The notes below the pieces were generated by a model, which did not search any database, was not told the DNA's origin, and saw only the letters and a program-made list of their open reading frames with translations. This document shows, piece by piece, positions 26,183-34,720 of a DNA stretch of 64,000 nt (position 1 is the first letter of the stretch; every line of letters starts with the position of its first letter). The position numbers and the translations under genes are program-made. The stretch is from Ignavibacteria bacterium (GTDB lineage Bacteria > Bacteroidota > Ignavibacteria > Ignavibacteriales > SURF-24): the NCBI GenBank assembly GCA_025612245.1, contig JAAXKQ010000022.1, positions 30,961 to 94,960 on the forward strand. Direction: 5' to 3'.

Positions 26183-27103
26183 ATGAATACGAGCGGAGTA
26201 CTTGTTGTAGGCAGTGCCAATATGGATATGGTAGTAGTTTGTGAAGAATTTCCCAAGCCAGGCGAGACGATTCTTGGCCGTCAGTTCGGTATGTTTGCCG
26301 GAGGCAAGGGAGCCAACCAGGCTGTCTGCAGCGCAAAGCTAGGGGGAGATACTTTCTTTGTCGGAAAAATGGGCAACGATATCTTCAGGGAGAAACTGTC
26401 GCAGAATATGAAAAGTGACGGCGTCAGGCTGGACTATCTTTTAATTGACAACGCCGAGCCGACCGGCATAGCCCTCATTACGGTTAATGGCTACGGGCAG
26501 AATGAAATTGTGGTCGTATCCGGAAGCAACATGAAGCTCACGCCCGAGGACATAAATTCACATGAGAAGGCTTTTCTTGAAGCCGGTGTGGTAATTACGC
26601 AGCTTGAGATACCGCTTAAAACAGTAATGGAGACGGCGCGCATTTCAAAAAAGCACGGGGCCGTCTTTATTCTTAATCCAGCTCCGGCAACTAGGCTTCC
26701 CGATGAACTCTTAAGGCTTACGGATTACATTACTCCAAACGAGATTGAGCTTGAAATGCTTTCAGGCATTCCTGTTTCGGATGCCGGATCTGCTACAACT
26801 GCGGCTAAAAGGCTTATAGACAAGGGAGTAAAGAACGTAGTTGTGACTTTAGGCTCAAAAGGTGCGCTTCTAGTAAACAGGGACCGGAGTGAAATTTTTA
26901 CGGCAAGAGAAGTTGACGTAGTCGACAGCACTGCTGCAGGGGACGCTTTTAACGGGGCACTGGCCTTTGCCATTTCCGAGGGAAAGACTATAGACGAGGC
27001 AATCAGGTTTGCCAACATCGTAGCCTCTTACTCCGTTACAAAGCTTGGGGCACAGACTTCCATGCCTACGATGGATGAAATCAAAGCGGTAAAAATGTTA
27101 TAA
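26183..27103 (+). CDS. rbsK: Ribokinase
   Basis: A 306-residue PfkB-family sugar kinase that matches ribokinase: N-terminal VVGSANMDMVV, the substrate motif GGKGANQAV near residue 40, and the C-terminal PfkB signature DSTAAGDAFNGALA, in which Asp254 is the catalytic base. It phosphorylates D-ribose to ribose 5-phosphate. The next gene is rbsD (17 bp away), which supports ribose as substrate. No ribose-specific ABC genes lie nearby, so ribose may arrive through nucleoside hydrolysis (see 58683-59564) or another transporter. Confidence 0.9.
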   Translation: MNTSGVLVVGSANMDMVVVCEEFPKPGETILGRQFGMFAGGKGANQAVCSAKLGGDTFFVGKMGNDIFREKLSQNMKSDGVRLDYLLIDNAEPTGIALITVNGYGQNEIVVVSGSNMKLTPEDINSHEKAFLEAGVVITQLEIPLKTVMETARISKKHGAVFILNPAPATRLPDELLRLTDYITPNEIELEMLSGIPVSDAGSATTAAKRLIDKGVKNVVVTLGSKGALLVNRDRSEIFTAREVDVVDSTAAGDAFNGALAFAISEGKTIDEAIRFANIVASYSVTKLGAQTSMPTMDEIKAVKML

Positions 27104-27120
27104 AAATTAGGGGAATAAAT

Positions 27121-27528
27121 ATGAAGAAAAACGGAATATTAAATTCAGAGCTCTCCCGCGTGGTTGCCGCAATGGGACACACGGATAAACTTGTCATCTG
27201 CGACAGCGGTCTTCCGATACCAAGGGATGCCGAGCTCATAGACCTCGCCTTAAGTACCAACCTGCCGGGTTTTATTGACACGCTTAAAGTCATCTTAGAA
27301 GAGCTGCAGATCGAAGAGGCCATCGTGGCCGAAGAGATGCTTGACGTAAGCTGCGGTGTCTTTGATGAGGTAATGACGCTTCTGCCAGAGGTGAAAATAC
27401 AGAAGGTTTCCCACGAGGAATTTAAGAATATTACGAGGAACCCCGAGGGAAATATCGCCTTTGTGCGCACGGGCGAAGCCACTCCTTATGCAAATATAAT
27501 ACTGGTCTCCGGCGTAACATTTAACTGA
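27121..27528 (+). CDS. rbsD: D-ribose pyranase
   Basis: A 135-residue RbsD/FucU-family protein. Recognisable features are KKNGILNSELSRVVAAMGHTDKLVICDSGLPIP (with the conserved His20), NLPGFIDTLKVILEEL and the C-terminal FVRTGEATPYANIILVSGV. It interconverts beta-pyranose and beta-furanose forms of ribose so that ribokinase can act. It follows the ribokinase gene, the usual pairing. Cytosolic, forming a decamer in known cases. Confidence 0.92.
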   Translation: MKKNGILNSELSRVVAAMGHTDKLVICDSGLPIPRDAELIDLALSTNLPGFIDTLKVILEELQIEEAIVAEEMLDVSCGVFDEVMTLLPEVKIQKVSHEEFKNITRNPEGNIAFVRTGEATPYANIILVSGVTFN

Positions 27529-27564
27529 AGAATCCAAAATAATTTCAATTAACCGGGAAACTCA

Positions 27565-28557
27565 ATGCAGTACAGGAAATTTGGAAACCTTGGATGGGAA
27601 GTCTCCGAAATTGGCTTCGGGGGCTGGGCAATTGGAGGTGACATGTGGGGAAGGCAGGATGACAGGGAGTCCATAAAAGCCCTCCATTCGGCGCTGGATA
27701 AAGGGATCAACTTTATCGATACGGCACAGGGATACGGCAAGGGCCATAGTGAACAGCTTATAGGCAAGGTGCTCAAAGAACGCTCAGAGGAGATTTATGT
27801 TGCAACAAAAGTCCCGCCTGTTCCGGATACCCCGTGGCCGCCGCCTGAAGATTTTGACGTGAATAAATCCTTTCCTGCCGAATACATCATCAGGCAGTGT
27901 GAAGGATCGTTAAAAAGGCTGCAGAGGGACTATATTGACGTCTACCAGTTTCACACGTGGGCTACAGCATTCAACCTCAGGGATGAATGGTTCTCTGCAA
28001 TTATGAAGCTTAAGAGTGAAGGCAAAATCCGTGCTGCGGGTGTTTCGGTGCACGACACAACGCCCGACAGCGTAATAGGAGCCCTGGCGCTGGGAAAAAT
28101 TGACGAAGTGCAGGTTATATTCAACATCTTTGAGCAGTACCCGAAGTGGAACCTCTTCCCTGTCTGCCAGAAGCTGGCAGTTGCAGTTGTCGTCCGCGTG
28201 CCGCTGGACGAGGGGGCGCTGACGGGCAAGTATACGCCTGAGACGAAATTTGCCGAAGGCGACGTAAGGAACCACTATTTCAGGGGCAACAATCTTCTTT
28301 CTGTAATAAAGAAAACCGGGGAGATAAATGGCGTTAAGGAAAAGCGCCATCCCGGTATGAACATGGCGCGTTATGCGCTTAAGTACTGCCTGAGCCATCC
28401 GGCAGTCTCCACCGTCATACCCGGCATCAGGAGCGAGCAGCAGGCAGAAATGAATGCCTCTGTAAGTGACGGCATACTATTAAAAGAAGAGGAATTAAGG
28501 GAGTTAAATCAGTTTGCCTGGCGCAAGGATTTCTGGAAAGAAGAGGTCAGCTTATAG
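27565..28557 (+). CDS. Aldo/keto reductase
   Basis: A 330-residue NADP(H)-type aldo/keto reductase. The (beta/alpha)8 barrel start MQYRKFGNLGWEVSEIGFGGWAIGG is typical. Tetrad residues are visible: Asp and Tyr in FIDTAQGYG, Lys in VATKVP and His in YQFHTW. The C-terminal part has the cofactor-binding VSTVIPGIRSEQQ motif. It lies between rbsD and a secreted glycosidase gene and is a relative of the enzyme at 57646-58671. Probably acts on a sugar or sugar-derived aldehyde or ketone. Confidence 0.88.
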   Translation: MQYRKFGNLGWEVSEIGFGGWAIGGDMWGRQDDRESIKALHSALDKGINFIDTAQGYGKGHSEQLIGKVLKERSEEIYVATKVPPVPDTPWPPPEDFDVNKSFPAEYIIRQCEGSLKRLQRDYIDVYQFHTWATAFNLRDEWFSAIMKLKSEGKIRAAGVSVHDTTPDSVIGALALGKIDEVQVIFNIFEQYPKWNLFPVCQKLAVAVVVRVPLDEGALTGKYTPETKFAEGDVRNHYFRGNNLLSVIKKTGEINGVKEKRHPGMNMARYALKYCLSHPAVSTVIPGIRSEQQAEMNASVSDGILLKEEELRELNQFAWRKDFWKEEVSL

Positions 28558-28707
28558 AAAGCCTGAATCCTGGCCGGACAAAAGAATGACCGCACGGGAG
28601 AACTTTTGAAAGTCCTTTAGCCGCTCTGTAGAAAAGAGCCTGAAAATATTTTTATTCAGCGGCATAAATCACGCATGAAACATTTTAATATTAACTGTGG
28701 AGAGAAA

Positions 28708-30153
28708 ATGTTCAGAAGACCGATACTAACCGCACTGCTACTTATTGTTTTTACCTTTAGCGGATACCCCCAAGGTAAAAGGACCATATACGACCAGCTC
28801 CTCAAAGTCCAGGACGGTACGGCGTACTACCACGTCCCGGTAGGATTGTGCGAGGACTATCCGGAAGAAACCACCACAATGAAACTGATCCGTGATGACA
28901 TGGAATTCCTCAAAAAGTCGGGTGTAAACCTGCTCAGGATTTCATTCGGATGGGATGCAATAGAAGAAGAAAAGGGAAAATTTAACTGGCTTTTCTGGGA
29001 TGACTTTGTAAAGATGGCTGTGGATGAATACGGCATAACCCTGGTCCCTTATGTATGCTACATGCCGAAGTGGAATTCAACCGGCGCGCAGGATACAATG
29101 TTTTTCTGGAACTACCCGCCGAAAGATTACGAGGAATTCGGGGTTTTTATGAAAGAGCTTGTAAACCGCTACAAGTCCTGGATAAAATCCTGGGAACTGT
29201 GGAATGAGCCGGATATTTCTATCTACTGGCAGGGGACGCCGGAGCAGTTTGCAAGAATGGTTAAAATCGGCTCCAAAGCAGTGCGCCAGGCAGACCCAAA
29301 GGCAATTATTGTGCTGGGCGGGCTTGCAGTAAGACCTGAATTCTTCCGACAGCTTTTCAGGGACTACGGCATTAGTCCTTACGTAGACGTGGTAAATATG
29401 CATAACTACTACGAAACCTGGAGCAATAATCCAATTGAAAGGCTGCCTGACTACGTAAATGAAATATCCGAAATTGTAATGCGCTATGGGAACAAACAGT
29501 CGCTCTGGATGGCCGAGGTCGGCTACAGCACCTGGCGCATGAAGCCGAACAAGGTTTCCAACGACTACAACCCGTATTACGACTACGAGCATACGGCGCG
29601 CTACCAGGCAATTGAGCTCTTCAAGACCCTGGCACTTGCGCTCAGCTCCGGCAAGCTTGCCGCCATATGCTGGTACGAGGTAAAGGACCTGCCGCCAACG
29701 GAAAACGTCATTGGCGACAACAATAACCGTAACCTTGGCGTGGCTTATTACGACCATTCGCCTAAGCCGGCAACAAAGGCCCTGTCGTTTTTTAACACAC
29801 TCTTCTCGGAGAAGAATAAGCCTTTGGACCGGGCGGTGGAAGTAAGAAAAAGTGTGGGCTCCGAAAGCTACGTAACAACCTTCCAGGATGAGGACGGGGA
29901 CGTTACGGTTGTGGGCTGGCTTAAGACAAATCTGCCCGGAGAGCGCAGGGATACGACCGGAATGGCAAAGGATACGAGGGAGGAAAAGATTGACCTTACA
30001 ATTCCCTTAAGCCTTAGCGGAGAAGCGACGCTCTACACGGAAACCGGAGAGCCCCGGAAGTACACAAACCTGCAGAGGAAAGACGGAGCGCTAGTGCTGA
30101 ACGGCGTTACGCTTAAGGGGGGAGAAATATTCATTCTGAAAATTAAGAAGTAA
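28708..30153 (+). CDS. Secreted clan GH-A glycoside hydrolase (GH39/GH5-like)
   Basis: ATG 28708 is preferred over ATG 28675 because GGAGAG lies just before it and it begins a signal peptide (MFRRPILTALLLIVFTFSGYPQG), giving 481 residues. The TIM barrel carries NLLRISFGWDAIE, then WELWNEPD with the acid/base Glu (residue 167 from this start), and WMAEVGYST with the likely nucleophile Glu (residue 270). The spacing fits retaining clan GH-A enzymes such as beta-xylosidases (GH39). A small beta domain follows. The export signal has no lipobox, so it should be periplasmic or secreted. The final codons overlap a heptanucleotide repeat. Confidence 0.75.
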   Translation: MFRRPILTALLLIVFTFSGYPQGKRTIYDQLLKVQDGTAYYHVPVGLCEDYPEETTTMKLIRDDMEFLKKSGVNLLRISFGWDAIEEEKGKFNWLFWDDFVKMAVDEYGITLVPYVCYMPKWNSTGAQDTMFFWNYPPKDYEEFGVFMKELVNRYKSWIKSWELWNEPDISIYWQGTPEQFARMVKIGSKAVRQADPKAIIVLGGLAVRPEFFRQLFRDYGISPYVDVVNMHNYYETWSNNPIERLPDYVNEISEIVMRYGNKQSLWMAEVGYSTWRMKPNKVSNDYNPYYDYEHTARYQAIELFKTLALALSSGKLAAICWYEVKDLPPTENVIGDNNNRNLGVAYYDHSPKPATKALSFFNTLFSEKNKPLDRAVEVRKSVGSESYVTTFQDEDGDVTVVGWLKTNLPGERRDTTGMAKDTREEKIDLTIPLSLSGEATLYTETGEPRKYTNLQRKDGALVLNGVTLKGGEIFILKIKK

Positions 30154-30220
30154 GAAGTAAAAAATTAAAAAGTAAAAAGTAAAAATTAAAAAGTAAAAAG
30201 TAAGAAGTAAGAAGTAAGAA
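30143..30220. repeat. Heptanucleotide repeat, eleven units
   Basis: Eleven 7-mers of the form (G/T)TAA(A/G)AA with a single extra A at 30164. The repeat begins inside the last codons and the stop of the glycosidase gene and ends 5 bp before the ATG at 30226, so it replaces the normal ribosome-binding region of the next gene. Confidence 0.85.
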
Positions 30221-30225
30221 ACAGC

Positions 30226-30696
30226 ATGAAAATCAATACGGAACATATAACGAAAGAGAATTTCCAGAAGTTTGGAAAAGTTGTAACATATCCCGAAGGA
30301 GAGCCGACTTCACAGGCCGGGGATTATAAATTCTGGTCCGACATTGCAAGCTACTACATAGACGGCGAGACCGAAATTGGTATTTGTACCGTATTCAGGC
30401 AGCCAAAGCGTGAAATTACCGGAATGGAAAGGCATGTGGATACCCCAGAGATACTGATTCCAATCGATGCTCCTTTCATATTGCCGCTTCTGCTTGAAGG
30501 CAACCCGGAGGAAGAGGCAGAATCCTTCCTTGTTAATGCAGGTGAGGCTGTTGTAATAAACAAAGGCGTCTGGCATGGAGCCTGCCTTCCGTTTAAAGTG
30601 GATAAATCCTCATACTTTGTCATCTTCAGAAGAAGGACGCCGTATGAAGATGTGGAGAAAAAAGACGTCGGGACAATTGAAATAACTGAGGAATAA
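30226..30696 (+). CDS. Ureidoglycolate lyase-like (AllA-fold) cupin
   Basis: A 156-residue beta-rich protein. The pattern PIDAPFILPLL ... AGEAVVINKGVWHGACLPF resembles the AllA/ureidoglycolate-lyase cupin family. No purine-catabolism genes are nearby, so a role in allantoin breakdown is doubtful. A sugar-related lyase or isomerase activity, or a binding function, is more likely in this context. The start lacks a clear Shine-Dalgarno and is preceded only by the AAAGTAAGAA repeat. Confidence 0.65.
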   Translation: MKINTEHITKENFQKFGKVVTYPEGEPTSQAGDYKFWSDIASYYIDGETEIGICTVFRQPKREITGMERHVDTPEILIPIDAPFILPLLLEGNPEEEAESFLVNAGEAVVINKGVWHGACLPFKVDKSSYFVIFRRRTPYEDVEKKDVGTIEITEE

Positions 30697-30715
30697 TAAA
30701 TTAAAGCGGACGAAT

Positions 30716-32422
30716 TTGCTTACAATATCGAACAATACATTACAGATAAGCCTTGAAGAAAACCCCTTTTTAATCCGTGAGGTCTTAAACATTAAGACAG
30801 GGCAGGTCTTTTCCACGTCTGGAAGCCAGGCCGTCATAGTGCGCATTCCCGGGCACGTCTCGGAGCCCGCAATACTGGATAAGCTTGAAGAAGCTGAAGT
30901 CCTGAATACGGGCATAAGTTTCAGTCTCATGGACGAGACCCGAAGCTACAAGGCCCGTCTCAGGCTTACACCAAAAGACGAGGGCATCAGTTTCCACCTT
31001 AAGGCTTCAGGACCGGTGCCCATCTGGATTACGGAGTGGAAGATCTCAGGGCTGGACTTTGAGAACGTAATCATTCCTGCTCTTGGCGGGCAGATGCTGA
31101 AGCGGCAGATGACGCCCGATACCACGCTCAGCTACAAGTATCCATTCTGGTGGAATGCTCAGTTTGTAATTGGAGAAGGCAAAAACGGAGGCATCTGGAT
31201 TTATACCAGGGACAGGGAGCCAAGGTTCAAGCTTCTTCGCGTCGGCAGGGCGGAAAAATCTTTCAGTCTTACGCTGGGCTTTGAGGCCGATGCTCCCATT
31301 GAAAGTAATAGCATTGAAGCTGAATGGTTTATGGAAGGCTACAAAGGAAGCTGGAAGCGTCCGGTTGAGCGTCACAGGAAATGGCTTGAAGGTGAATTTG
31401 GGCTCGTCAATATACAGCATAACCCTTACTTCCCTGCCTGGGCAGAAGAGATCAACTTTATACTGGAAATCTGGGGAATGAGGAAGGATACAAATGAGCC
31501 TCATCATACATTTGAAGAAATGAAAGAGCGCCTGAAGGAGTTCAGCCTGCTGCATCCTCCCCGTGAAACGCTGTTTTATATTCCGGGCTTTGCCGAGCAT
31601 GGGATTGACTCAAATGCTCCCGACTACAATCCAAGCCGCTTTCTGGGAGGAGAGGAAAAGTTTAAGGAGCTTGTGGACCTTGCCCATGAAATGGGCTACC
31701 GCGTCATGATACACACCAATGCGCTGGCAATGACTTTTACTCACCCGCTCTATAAAGGATTTAAAAAGTTTCAGGTAGTTGATGCCTTTAAGCGGCTTCA
31801 GGGCTGGGCTATGGATATAGACGGCGACTGGCTGAGCGAGGAGTACTTTGCCTACATGAATCCCGGCTTTAAGGAGTGGGGGGATCTTATGGTTCAAGTG
31901 TTAGGAGATCTGATAAAAAGATACAGCCTGGATGGAGTATTTCTGGATCAGACGCTTCTGGCATTTAACGTGAGCGAGGGGCCGAACTTTTTGCTTGGAA
32001 TGAAAAGCCACATTGAGCGACTTAAAAGTGCTTTCCCCGAGGTTCTCTTTTCGGGCGAAGGAATTCATGAGCAGGTACTGCAGGCACTTCCGATGGCACA
32101 AATCCACGGCATAGACAGCCTTATAGATGTGCACGGTATGGAAGGGCGAAAGCGCTGGAAAAAGGTGCACCCGGTTTCATCTTACCTTTTCGGAAGCTAC
32201 ACCAGGCTTACGGCTCACCTGCTTACAAAGTATCCCGGGCACTTGGCCTTTAAGCTTCAGGAAACCTCTTACGGGAAGCTGGGCGTTATACCCGCATTGT
32301 GCCTGTATAAAAAAAGCCAGAAAGTAGATACGCCGGAAGTAAGAAAGATGATCGAAAGAGCGGATTTGCTGAAGGAAAAGTTTTCAGGGCTCAAGTCTCT
32401 TAAGCCGGAATCTAAAAAATGA
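30716..32422 (+). CDS. Predicted glycoside hydrolase, DUF6259-like
   Basis: A 568-residue protein starting with TTG. The N-terminal ~230 residues form a beta-sandwich (RIPGHVSEPAILD, ISFHLKASGPVPIWITEWKISG) of the sort found before GH31/GH36-type barrels. A probable TIM barrel follows: FYIPGFAEHGID, GYRVMIHTNALAMTF, then DGVFLDQT (around residue 405), whose second Asp is a candidate nucleophile, and EVLFSGEGIHEQ, whose Glu could be the acid/base. It resembles proteins annotated only as DUF6259. No signal peptide, so cytosolic. Surrounded by sugar oxidoreductase and isomerase genes. Confidence 0.6.
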   Translation: MLTISNNTLQISLEENPFLIREVLNIKTGQVFSTSGSQAVIVRIPGHVSEPAILDKLEEAEVLNTGISFSLMDETRSYKARLRLTPKDEGISFHLKASGPVPIWITEWKISGLDFENVIIPALGGQMLKRQMTPDTTLSYKYPFWWNAQFVIGEGKNGGIWIYTRDREPRFKLLRVGRAEKSFSLTLGFEADAPIESNSIEAEWFMEGYKGSWKRPVERHRKWLEGEFGLVNIQHNPYFPAWAEEINFILEIWGMRKDTNEPHHTFEEMKERLKEFSLLHPPRETLFYIPGFAEHGIDSNAPDYNPSRFLGGEEKFKELVDLAHEMGYRVMIHTNALAMTFTHPLYKGFKKFQVVDAFKRLQGWAMDIDGDWLSEEYFAYMNPGFKEWGDLMVQVLGDLIKRYSLDGVFLDQTLLAFNVSEGPNFLLGMKSHIERLKSAFPEVLFSGEGIHEQVLQALPMAQIHGIDSLIDVHGMEGRKRWKKVHPVSSYLFGSYTRLTAHLLTKYPGHLAFKLQETSYGKLGVIPALCLYKKSQKVDTPEVRKMIERADLLKEKFSGLKSLKPESKK

Positions 32423-32448
32423 TTGAATCTTAAAGTAAGGATAAACTG

Positions 32449-33612
32449 ATGGGAAAACTTAAAACAGCAGTAATCGGGACGGGGTTTATTGGTCCGGCAC
32501 ACATCGAAGCCTTAAAGAGGATAGGCAACGTTGAAGTCCATGGCGTTACCTCGCTGGACGTGAATGCGGCAAAGGCGCTCGCCGAACGATATTCAATTCC
32601 CAGGGTATATGAAAAGTGGCAGGATGCGGTCTGCGACAAGGAAATAGACGTCATACATAACTGCACGCCAAATAATCTGCACTTTGAGATTAATAAGGCT
32701 GCGCTGAAGGAAGGCAAGCACGTCATATCCGAAAAGCCCCTTACGCTTACCTCCACAGAGTCGCAAGAGCTCCTTAATCTTGCAGAAGAAAAAGGGCTCG
32801 TTAATGCTGTAAACTTCAACTACAGGTTTTACCCGCTGATGCAGCACGCAAAAAGGATGGCTGAAAAAGGGGAGCTCGGTGATATTTATCTCGTGCACGG
32901 GCATTACCTGCAGGACTGGCTTTACTATGAGACGGATTATAACTGGCGCCTTGAGCCCGGTATTTCCGGAGAGTCGCGCGCTGTTGCAGACATCGGTTCG
33001 CACTGGTGCGACCTTGTGCAGTTTATTACGGGAAGCAGGATAAAAAGGGTCTGCGCCGACCTTCTTACAGTACACAAAAAGAGGAAAAGGCCGCTTGAAG
33101 AGGTAGACACATTTAAGGGAAAGGAAGAGAAAACCAAAGGCGGTTTTGAAGACGTTGAGGTTAAGACCGAAGACGCCGCCTCGGTTCTGCTCCAGTTTGA
33201 AAACGGCGCCCGAGGAGTCTTTACGGTCTCACAGATAAGCGCAGGAAGAAAAAATAATTTCTGGTTTGAAATTGACGGCAGCAAAAAAGCAATCTCCTGG
33301 GATCAGGAGGAGCCGAATGAGCTCTGGATTGGCTACAGGGAAAAGGCAAATGAAGTGCTGATAAAAGACCCGTCGCTCTTAGACGAGTATGCACGCCGCT
33401 ACGCCCATTACCCCGGAGGCCACCCGGAGGGATACCCCGACGGGGCAAAGAACCTATTCATGAACGTCTATGACTTTATAAGTAAAGGGAAAGACCCGCG
33501 GAAGGATAAGACGGAATTCCCGACATTTAAGGATGGGCACCAGGAAATTAAAATTGTTGAAGCCATACTAAAAAGCAGCAAGGAAGAAAAGTGGGTGGAA
33601 GTGGGAAGTTAA
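32449..33612 (+). CDS. Gfo/Idh/MocA-family oxidoreductase
   Basis: A 387-residue NAD(P)-dependent oxidoreductase. The N-terminal Rossmann motif AVIGTGFIGPAHIEAL and the catalytic-lysine motif VISEKPLT (about residues 88-95) are diagnostic. The C-terminal alpha/beta domain has DIGSHWCDLVQF with the usual Asp/His pair. Relatives oxidise or epimerise sugars, inositols and sugar acids. It is followed by a xylose-isomerase-type TIM-barrel enzyme, a pairing common in oxidation-isomerisation or 3-keto-sugar pathways. Confidence 0.9.
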   Translation: MGKLKTAVIGTGFIGPAHIEALKRIGNVEVHGVTSLDVNAAKALAERYSIPRVYEKWQDAVCDKEIDVIHNCTPNNLHFEINKAALKEGKHVISEKPLTLTSTESQELLNLAEEKGLVNAVNFNYRFYPLMQHAKRMAEKGELGDIYLVHGHYLQDWLYYETDYNWRLEPGISGESRAVADIGSHWCDLVQFITGSRIKRVCADLLTVHKKRKRPLEEVDTFKGKEEKTKGGFEDVEVKTEDAASVLLQFENGARGVFTVSQISAGRKNNFWFEIDGSKKAISWDQEEPNELWIGYREKANEVLIKDPSLLDEYARRYAHYPGGHPEGYPDGAKNLFMNVYDFISKGKDPRKDKTEFPTFKDGHQEIKIVEAILKSSKEEKWVEVGS

Positions 33613-33620
33613 AGGAAAAA

Positions 33621-33712
33621 GTAAAAATTAAAAAGGAAAAAGTAAGAAAGTAAGAAGGGAAAATTAAAAAGGGAAAATTAAAAAGGAAAAAGTATGAAGG
33701 AAAAAGTATGAA
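33621..33712. repeat. Heptanucleotide repeat, thirteen units
   Basis: Thirteen 7-mers (GTAAAAA, TTAAAAA, GGAAAAA, GTAAGAA, GGGAAAA, GTATGAA variants) with one extra A at 33649, filling most of the gap between the Gfo/Idh and isomerase genes. The last units alternate GGAAAAA and GTATGAA, showing higher-order 14-bp duplication. Confidence 0.85.
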
Positions 33713-33761
33713 CGGAACAAACAGTAAAAATCATTTTCTGGAAACAAATACGGAGAAATAA

Positions 33762-34688
33762 ATGAAACTGGGGTTTTTAACTGCCTGCCTTCCAAAATTA
33801 AAGCTGGAAGACCTTGCAAAGTGGGCTTCGGAAGAAGGCTTCCGGAGCCTGGAGCTGGCATCGTGGCCCGTAAAATCCAAACGCGACTATCAGGCGCGCC
33901 AGATCGATGCGGCAAGCTTTAAGGCTTCCGATGCGGAAAGAATCAATGAGCTTTTCAGCAATTATAACCTGACTATTTCTGCACTGGCTTATTACGACAA
34001 TAACCTGCACCCCAATCTGAAGAAAAGAAAAGAATACCACGACCATCTGAAAAAAGTCATCAATGCTGCTTCATTGCTTGGAGTAAAACTGGTTGGAACC
34101 TTTGTCGGGGGAAGGCCCGATAAATCCCCGACGGAGAACATGAAAGAAATAGGGAAAGTTTTCCGCGGCTTGGTAAAGTACGCAGAGGATAAGGGTGTCC
34201 GTCTAATGATAGAAAACTGTCCAATGGAAGGGTGGCTTAAGTTTGCAACTCCCGGCAATTATGCCTACTCGCCTGAACTTTGGGATGCCCTGTTTAACGA
34301 GGTGCCAAGCGAGAACTTCGGGCTGAATCTGGATCCTTCGCACCTTTACTGGCTTGGCATAGATTACCTGCAGGTAATAGAAGACTTTTCAGAAAAAATA
34401 TTTCATGCGCACGCAAAGGATACGGAAATACTGTCGCAGGGGCAGTATGAATACGGCTTTTTCGGGCGCCAGATTGAGCCGGTCCCATGGAAGTCGGGCT
34501 GGTGGCGCTACCGGATACCGGGGCTCGGGGAAATAGACTGGAACCGCTTTATCTCAAAGCTTCAGGCAAACGGATATAACCATGTAATTTCAATTGAGCA
34601 TGAAGATCCTGTATGGGAAGGGACGGAGGAAAAAATTAAAAATGGCCTTAGGCTCGGCTTCAGGCATCTTTCGCCTTTTGTCATTTAG
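33762..34688 (+). CDS. Sugar phosphate isomerase/epimerase (xylose isomerase-like TIM barrel)
   Basis: A 308-residue AP-endonuclease-2/xylose-isomerase-like barrel. Metal ligands expected in the family are visible: Glu151 (MIENCPMEG), Asp191 and His194 (LDPSHLYW), His215/His217 (HAHAKD) and Glu279 (SIEHEDP). Family members isomerise or epimerise sugars, keto-inositols or hydroxypyruvate. No canonical XylA is present in the window although xylulokinase is, so this enzyme is a candidate for feeding pentulose, but that is inference. It follows a Gfo/Idh enzyme and precedes a GH42 gene. Confidence 0.88.
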   Translation: MKLGFLTACLPKLKLEDLAKWASEEGFRSLELASWPVKSKRDYQARQIDAASFKASDAERINELFSNYNLTISALAYYDNNLHPNLKKRKEYHDHLKKVINAASLLGVKLVGTFVGGRPDKSPTENMKEIGKVFRGLVKYAEDKGVRLMIENCPMEGWLKFATPGNYAYSPELWDALFNEVPSENFGLNLDPSHLYWLGIDYLQVIEDFSEKIFHAHAKDTEILSQGQYEYGFFGRQIEPVPWKSGWWRYRIPGLGEIDWNRFISKLQANGYNHVISIEHEDPVWEGTEEKIKNGLRLGFRHLSPFVI

Positions 34689-34720
34689 AAAATTCAAAAC
34701 ATAAAAGAAACGGAACTATA

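Noticed and set aside
32127..32327. Short ORFs within the DUF6259-like gene
   Set aside because: Overlap a long ORF with consistent domain structure, and have no plausible start signals of their own.
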